In this document: positions 13,776-18,527 of the stretch, piece by piece
Numbering within the stretch: position 1 is the stretch's first letter
Layout: every line of letters begins with the position of its first letter
DNA from: Archangium sp.
GTDB lineage: Bacteria > Myxococcota > Myxococcia > Myxococcales > Myxococcaceae
Direction: 5' to 3'
Assembly: GCA_016793525.1 (NCBI GenBank)
Contig: JAEUJT010000049.1
Span: 1-18,527 of the forward strand
Length of the DNA: 18,527 bases
The notes under the pieces: model-generated
Told to the model about the DNA's origin: nothing
The model's database searches: none
What the model saw: the letters and a program-made list of their open reading frames with translations, nothing else
Made by a program: the position numbers and the translations under genes

Positions 13776-16700
13776 TCAGGCCGAGGGTGAAGAGATGGGG
13801 GCCGACACCTTGGCGGCGGCGGCGTCAGGGGTGGGCTCGGAGCGCGGCGGCGGCACCGGCTCGACGTCTGGCGTGTCTTTGCCGATGCGCAGCGACGGCG
13901 GCGTGAGCTTCTCGAACACCGCGAACACGAGCGGCACCACGAGCAGCGTGAGGAAGGTCGAGGTGATGACGCCTCCGATGACGGCCACCGCCATCGGCGC
14001 GCGGAACTCGAAGCCCATGCCGCGCCCCACCGCCGTCGGCACCATGCCGATGGCCATGGCCGCCGACGTCATCAGAATCGGCCGGAGCCGCCGCGGGCCG
14101 GCGTTGAGACTCGCCGTGTTCAGGTCTTCCCCCGCGCGGAGGTTCTGGAGAATTTGATCGACCAGCAGAATCGCGTTTTTGGTCACCAACCCCATCAGCA
14201 AGATGAGGCCGATCATCGCGCCCAGGGTGATGCTCCACCCGCCGACCAAGAGGCCGAGGAGCGCGCCGATGAGCGCCAGCGGCACCGAGACCATGATGGT
14301 GAACGGGTGCTTGAAGCTCTCGAACTGCGAGGCGAGCACCATGTAGACGAAGACGAAGGCGAGAATGAACACCAGGCCGAAGGCCTCGTTCTGCTCGTCG
14401 AGCGTCTTCATCTGCCCGTCGTAGAAGAAGCTGTAGCCCGGCGGGCCCGGCTCGGCGGCGAGCTTGGCCTTGATGGCCTGCGCCACCTCACCGAGCGACA
14501 CGCCGTCACCGGGAGACGCAATGACCATCACCCGGCGCTCGCGGTTGAAGTGCTCGATGACCGAGGGGGTCTCCTTCATCTCGAGCGTGGCCACGTCGCT
14601 CACCGCGCGCACGCCGGTGGGGGTGAACACATCCATCGTGCGGAGCTGCTCCGGTGTCGCCCGGTCCTCTTCCCGCAGGCGCACCATGATGTCGGTCTCG
14701 ACGCTGCCTTCGCGCAGCTTGCCGGCCAGCTGGCCGTTCATCGCCAGGCGCATCTGCATGCCCAACATGGCGCTGGTCAGGCCGGTGTCTTGCGCGCGGG
14801 CGCGGTCGATGGCCACCGCGAGCTCGGGCTTGGGCGGGTTGGTGACGATGCGCACGTCAGACGCCATGGCCTTGCCGTCGCGGTTGCGCATGGTGCGCAT
14901 GATGTCGGCGACGCGCTCCGCCTCGCGGGTGAGCACCTGAAAGTCGGGGCCCATCGCGTAAATCATCATCGGAAAGAAGTCGCCGAGGCCTTCGATTTGC
15001 GGCGGGTCCATCAGCGCCACGGTCACCGCGGGCAGGCCGACGAGCCGCTGGCGAACGTCTTCTTTCAGCTGGGGAATAGACCGCTTGCGTTCGGCGCGCA
15101 GCACGGTCAACACGCGCATGCGCACCTTGTTCGCGTCGCCGGAGAAGCCGTCGGGGTTGGCGCCGACGATGGTGTACACGTCGGTCACCTCGGGCACCTG
15201 GCGAACGAGCTGCTCGGCCTCTTCGGCGCGCGCCATCGACTCGCTGACGCTGGCGCCTTCGGGCAACGTGAGCTCGGCGATGAACTGCGAGCGGTCTTCA
15301 GGGGCGATGAAGTCGTTGCCCAGGCGGCTGGCGGCGGCGAGCGAGGCGACGATGACCGCCAGCGTGATGCCCGCCGTCTTCCACCGGTGGGTGAGCGTCC
15401 ACGCGAGAACGCGGCCATACCCCGCTTCGGTGCGCTCGAACATCGAGCGGAGCACCCGCGCCACCACGTTCTCATGACTGGTGTGGCCCTTGTCGAGACG
15501 CTTGGAGAAGCGCGACGACAACATCGGGTCGAGCGTGAAGGAGATGAACATCGAAATCAGCACCGCCACCGAGATGGTGATGCCGAACTGCTTGAAGAAC
15601 TGGCCGACGATGCCGGGCATAAACGACACCGGCACGAAGACCGCCACCAGCGACAGCGTGGTCGCGAGCACCGCGAGGAACACGTCGCGCGTGCCGTTCG
15701 ACGCCGCGTCTTTCGGAGACTCCCCCTGTTCCAACCGGTGGGTAATCGCCTCGCGCACCACCACCGCGTCGTCGATGAGCAGACCGATGGCGAGCGACAG
15801 CGCCAACATCGTCATCTGATTCAAGGTGTAGCCGAGCACGTACATCACGAAAAACGTGCCGATGACCGAGGTGGGCAGCGCGAGCGAGCTGATGATGGTG
15901 CCGCGCCCGTCGAGCAAGAACATCAAGATGATGAGCACCGCCATGAGGCCGCCGAAGACGAGGGCGACCCACACTTCTTTGGCGTTCTCCTCGATGTACG
16001 TCGACGAGTCGATGAGCAGCGAGGCGGCGAAGTTGCTGCCCATCGCCGGGCCGATGGTCGACATCTTCTGCTTCACCTGGTTCGCCACCTCGAGCGTGTT
16101 CGAGCCCGGTTGCTTGATGACCTCGATGACCACGGCTTCTTTGCCGTTGAGGCGCGCGATGGTTCGGCGGTCGGCGACGCCGTCGGTCACCGTGGCCACC
16201 TCGCCCAGGCGCACGAAGGTGCCGGTCTGGCTGCTGCGGGTGATGGGGAGCATTTCGATCTCCTCCACCGCCTTGAACTGGCCCAGTGCGCGCACGCCGA
16301 GCTCCGTCGGGCCGAGCTCGAGGCGACCAGCAGGCACGTCCATGTTCTCCATGCCGATGCGCTCGGCGATTTGTGCGGGAGCGATGCCCGCCGATTTCGC
16401 CTTGTCGAGGTCGACGTCGACGCGCACCTCGCGCACCTCGCCGCCCACCACCCGCACCGCCGCCACGCCGTCGAGCTGGGCCAACGCGGGCTCGAGCTTG
16501 TCTTTCAGCATCTGCCGCAGCGCCGAGCTGCGCATGTCGGCCGACACCGCGTAGGTGAGCACCGGAGACGCGCCGAGGTCGATGCGCGCCACCTTCGGCA
16601 CGTCGGCGTCGCGCGGCAGCAGGTTCTGCACGCTGGCCACCTTGTCGCGCACTTCCTGCACGGCGCGATCGAGGCTCATCGTCAGGTTGAACTGCACGAA

Positions 16701-16973
16701 GACGATGCCCACGTTCTCGCGGGAGAACGACTGAATGTTCTCGACGCCCGAGATGCCGGCCACCGCGTCTTCGATGGGCTTCGAAATCTGCGACTCGACC
16801 TCGGCCGGGCCCGCGCCGCGGTACACGGTGCTGACGACCACGAAGGGGAACGACACGTCGGGGAACAGGTCGGTGCCGAGGCGCCGGAGCCCGATGATGC
16901 CCAGCACCACCAGGAACAGCGCCAACATGGTGGTGAAGACCGGGCGCTTGATGGAAACGTCGGAGAGCGTCAT
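13776..16973 (-). CDS. HAE1-type RND efflux pump (AcrB-like inner-membrane transporter)
   Basis: The start at 16973 gives MTLSDVSIKRPVFTTMLAL, the classical N-terminus of RND pumps. A longer in-frame start at 17048 adds 25 non-conserved residues and overlaps the adaptor gene, so it is rejected. The 1065-residue protein has twelve predicted helices and two large periplasmic loops. Proton-relay acids D401 and D402 are present in GLLIDDAVVVREAI, equivalent to AcrB D407/D408. Other family blocks include DLFPDVSFP near the start, the second-half VLASQFESFKHP, and GLVTKNAILLVDQI in TM10-11. It should export hydrophobic or amphiphilic compounds using the proton gradient in HAE1 fashion; substrates cannot be deduced. 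The C-terminus carries a Pro/Ala-rich tail of about 35 residues. It lies 10 bp downstream of the adaptor and 5 bp upstream of the channel gene. Confidence 0.95.
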   Translation of the reverse strand: MTLSDVSIKRPVFTTMLALFLVVLGIIGLRRLGTDLFPDVSFPFVVVSTVYRGAGPAEVESQISKPIEDAVAGISGVENIQSFSRENVGIVFVQFNLTMSLDRAVQEVRDKVASVQNLLPRDADVPKVARIDLGASPVLTYAVSADMRSSALRQMLKDKLEPALAQLDGVAAVRVVGGEVREVRVDVDLDKAKSAGIAPAQIAERIGMENMDVPAGRLELGPTELGVRALGQFKAVEEIEMLPITRSSQTGTFVRLGEVATVTDGVADRRTIARLNGKEAVVIEVIKQPGSNTLEVANQVKQKMSTIGPAMGSNFAASLLIDSSTYIEENAKEVWVALVFGGLMAVLIILMFLLDGRGTIISSLALPTSVIGTFFVMYVLGYTLNQMTMLALSLAIGLLIDDAVVVREAITHRLEQGESPKDAASNGTRDVFLAVLATTLSLVAVFVPVSFMPGIVGQFFKQFGITISVAVLISMFISFTLDPMLSSRFSKRLDKGHTSHENVVARVLRSMFERTEAGYGRVLAWTLTHRWKTAGITLAVIVASLAAASRLGNDFIAPEDRSQFIAELTLPEGASVSESMARAEEAEQLVRQVPEVTDVYTIVGANPDGFSGDANKVRMRVLTVLRAERKRSIPQLKEDVRQRLVGLPAVTVALMDPPQIEGLGDFFPMMIYAMGPDFQVLTREAERVADIMRTMRNRDGKAMASDVRIVTNPPKPELAVAIDRARAQDTGLTSAMLGMQMRLAMNGQLAGKLREGSVETDIMVRLREEDRATPEQLRTMDVFTPTGVRAVSDVATLEMKETPSVIEHFNRERRVMVIASPGDGVSLGEVAQAIKAKLAAEPGPPGYSFFYDGQMKTLDEQNEAFGLVFILAFVFVYMVLASQFESFKHPFTIMVSVPLALIGALLGLLVGGWSITLGAMIGLILLMGLVTKNAILLVDQILQNLRAGEDLNTASLNAGPRRLRPILMTSAAMAIGMVPTAVGRGMGFEFRAPMAVAVIGGVITSTFLTLLVVPLVFAVFEKLTPPSLRIGKDTPDVEPVPPPRSEPTPDAAAAKVSAPISSPSA

Positions 16974-16983
16974 GACGGCCCCT

Positions 16984-18021
16984 TCAGCGCTGCGTGACTT
17001 TGGTGCCTTCGACGAGCGCGCCAGAGGGGTAGTCGACGGCCGACTCAACCGGCGTCGCGGGCACCACCACCACCTCGGTGGGGCGCCGCTCGATGATGCG
17101 AATCGACACGCGCTTCAGCGTGCCCGATGCGTCGACCGTGAAGAGGTGGTCTCCTCCGAGCGCCGACACCGCCGTCGACGGCAGCACCACCGCGGCCTGC
17201 GCTTCACCTGCGGGCAGCGACACGCGCGCCAACGTGTTCGCGGTGAAACGGCCGTCGGCGTTGGGCACCGTCACCTCGATGGGCACCCGGCGCGTCTGCG
17301 GGTCTGCGGAGGGGATGACCGCACGCACCACCGCGTCGTCGGTCGCCGCTGAGCCGCCCACCGCCTCGACCCGCACTTTGAGGCCGGGCTTCACCGTGTC
17401 GCGCAGCTTCTCGGGCACGGTGGCCTTGAGGGTGAGTGAATCGACCTGGCTGATGACGAACACCGGCATGCCGGGGCCCACCATGCCGCCCACGTTGTCG
17501 GGCGCGTCGATGACCAGCCCGGGGAACAGTGCGCGCACCTCGTGGCGCTTGCGGGCCGCGCGGGCTTGGGCGAGCTGGGCCTTGGCGAGGGCCACCTGCG
17601 CCGCCGCCTGTTTGGCCTGCACGTCGCTGGAGCGCGACTGCACGTCAGACATGCTGCCTTCGGCCTTCAGCTTCTCGCTCCGGCCCGCCATGTCGAGGGC
17701 GAGGCCCGCCCCCGCTTCAGCCGCGGCGAGGCCCGCTTCGGCCTGCAGCACCTGAGCGTCGACGATTTCGGTGTCGAGCGACCCGAGAGCTTGGCCGGTT
17801 TTCACCACCGCGCCTCGGGTGACGAACGACATCGCGAGGCGACCGCCGACCTCGAAGCCCATGGGCAGCAACTTGGCGGGGAAGAGCGAGCCCGACACCG
17901 ACTCCCGCGCGGTCGACTGCATGGGAACGGCGCGCACCAGCTTCACCTTCGGCGGCGCGACCAGCGGCCCCTCGGCCCAAGCGGCGGCGGACAACAGCAG
18001 GACGGCGACGGCGGCTCTCAT
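16984..18021 (-). CDS. RND efflux membrane fusion (periplasmic adaptor) protein
   Basis: This 345-residue HlyD/AcrA-type adaptor has a signal peptide cleaved near AWA-EG (residue 17) with no lipobox Cys, so it is probably soluble periplasmic or anchored by its signal. It has a first lipoyl half (FEVGGRLAMSFVTRGAVVKTG, about 56-76), an Ala-rich alpha-hairpin with heptads (about 85-160), a second lipoyl half (GLVIDAPDNVGGMVGPGMPV, about 168-187), a beta-barrel (LTLKATVPEKLRDTVKPGLKVRV, about 195-265) and a membrane-proximal domain. It links the RND pump to the TolC-like channel. Its ATG overlaps the TetR gene stop (ATGA), so it is coupled to the regulator. Confidence 0.92.
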   Translation of the reverse strand: MRAAVAVLLLSAAAWAEGPLVAPPKVKLVRAVPMQSTARESVSGSLFPAKLLPMGFEVGGRLAMSFVTRGAVVKTGQALGSLDTEIVDAQVLQAEAGLAAAEAGAGLALDMAGRSEKLKAEGSMSDVQSRSSDVQAKQAAAQVALAKAQLAQARAARKRHEVRALFPGLVIDAPDNVGGMVGPGMPVFVISQVDSLTLKATVPEKLRDTVKPGLKVRVEAVGGSAATDDAVVRAVIPSADPQTRRVPIEVTVPNADGRFTANTLARVSLPAGEAQAAVVLPSTAVSALGGDHLFTVDASGTLKRVSIRIIERRPTEVVVVPATPVESAVDYPSGALVEGTKVTQR

Positions 18022-18527
18022 GAAGCGCTCCTCGTTCTCACTCGATGGTTCTTCTGATGGTTCTTCGGTGACACCCTCCGGCGAGGGGTTGCCTCAGCGC
18101 GGGGGGAAATCTGGGGCCCGATTCCTCCGGCCAACACGCGGCTCAGGCCTTCGAGCCACGCGGCGAGGTCGGGCTTTTCGGTGAGCTCCGTCATCTGCCG
18201 CAACATCAGCAGCCACGAGCCGATGAGCATCGAGCCGACGACTTCGCTCGGCACGTCGGGCCGGCACACGCCCCAGGCGCGCATCGCCTCACACGACTGC
18301 ACCACCCGGCGCAGCTCGCGGTCGACCAGCGACCACATCACGCCCTCGAACTCCGTGCCCTGGGCGCCGCTCACCAGCACCGCCGACACGTCGCGCAGGT
18401 CCCACAACAGGTCGAGCACCGCGCGGTCATTTTTGCGCTCGATGGCCTCGAACTGTTGCTGGCGCGCGCTGCCGACGACGAAGTCACGTTTGCGCAGCGG
18501 GCCGTGCTTCTCGAAAAACGCCTGTTG
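18018..18527 (-). CDS. TetR-family regulator, C-terminal part only (cut by the right edge)
   Basis: About 169 residues of C-terminal ligand-binding domain are visible, all helical (AFFEKHGPLRKRDFVVG, then IERKNDRAVLDLLWDLRDV and DRELRRVVQSCEAMRAWGV). Next comes a segment typical of TetR C-terminal domains (DVPSEVVGSMLIGSWLLMLRQ), and then a basic, probably disordered tail. The helix-turn-helix lies beyond the window, so the family call rests on the C-terminal pattern and on position as first gene of an RND operon. It is co-directional with the pump genes, not divergent, and its TGA overlaps the adaptor's ATG. Autoregulation of the whole operon from a promoter to the right of the window is expected. 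The tail contains a 4-residue tandem repeat (KNHQKNHR). Confidence 0.75.
   Translation of the reverse strand, partial: QQAFFEKHGPLRKRDFVVGSARQQQFEAIERKNDRAVLDLLWDLRDVSAVLVSGAQGTEFEGVMWSLVDRELRRVVQSCEAMRAWGVCRPDVPSEVVGSMLIGSWLLMLRQMTELTEKPDLAAWLEGLSRVLAGGIGPQISPRAEATPRRRVSPKNHQKNHRVRTRSAS
18044..18067. repeat. Two tandem copies of a 12-base repeat in the TetR gene tail
   Basis: GATGGTTCTTCT at 18044-18055 is followed directly by GATGGTTCTTCG at 18056-18067, differing only in the last base. In the minus-strand regulator gene this encodes KNHQ-KNHR within the basic tail. It looks like a recent slippage duplication that preserves the frame. Confidence 0.8.

Noticed and set aside
14154..16997. 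A 947-codon plus-strand open frame antisense to the RND pump
   Set aside because: The translation is rich in His, Arg, Asp, Glu and Gly with no domain pattern. It mirrors the codon structure of the intact, well-recognised RND gene on the other strand.

Overview
The window looks like chromosomal DNA from a high-GC delta-type proteobacterium, most likely a member of the Myxococcota. The indications are uniformly high GC with strongly G/C third codon positions, a Ser/Thr kinase of the membrane-anchored PEGA type, a Cys-rich MopE-like and Gly-rich surface lipoprotein, small coupled lipoprotein genes and a bacterial alkaline-ceramidase homologue. No rRNA, tRNA, CRISPR array, insertion sequence or phage gene was seen. 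Taxonomy is inferred from gene content only.

Layout. (1) Positions 1-1220, minus strand: a gene running off the left edge, apparently with a reading-frame break near an A7/T7 tract (611-617), preceded by a broken 4'-phosphopantetheinyl transferase gene whose recognisable pieces lie in different frames. (2) 1221-2411: a small four-helix membrane protein (minus) and a CREST-family ceramidase homologue (plus), divergent across 63 bp that hold a perfect 11-6-11 AT-rich palindrome. (3) 2483-8675, plus strand: a tightly packed five-gene operon of PEGA-tailed Ser/Thr kinase, stand-alone Cache-like periplasmic sensor, di-haem cytochrome c peroxidase/MauG-type lipoprotein, outer-membrane barrel protein and cupredoxin. 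The first four genes are chained by three ATGA start/stop overlaps. (4) 8828-12168, plus strand: a large Cys-rich then Gly-rich lipoprotein overlapping a second small lipoprotein gene. (5) 12211-18527, minus strand: an RND efflux operon in the order TetR regulator (cut by the right edge), membrane fusion protein, HAE1-type RND pump, TolC-like outer-membrane channel.

How the genes may work together. The most interesting unit is region 3. All of its non-kinase products are predicted to be in the envelope: an inner-membrane sensor with no output domain, a haem peroxidase lipoprotein, a beta-barrel and a type-1-copper-like protein. I infer an envelope redox or peroxide (or metal) handling system whose sensor and cytoplasmic kinase are separate but translationally coupled polypeptides. 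That is a hypothesis from gene order and domain content. Region 5 is a complete tripartite efflux system with its own regulator as the leading gene. Region 2 may be lipid or membrane related, with both genes controlled by whatever binds the palindrome.
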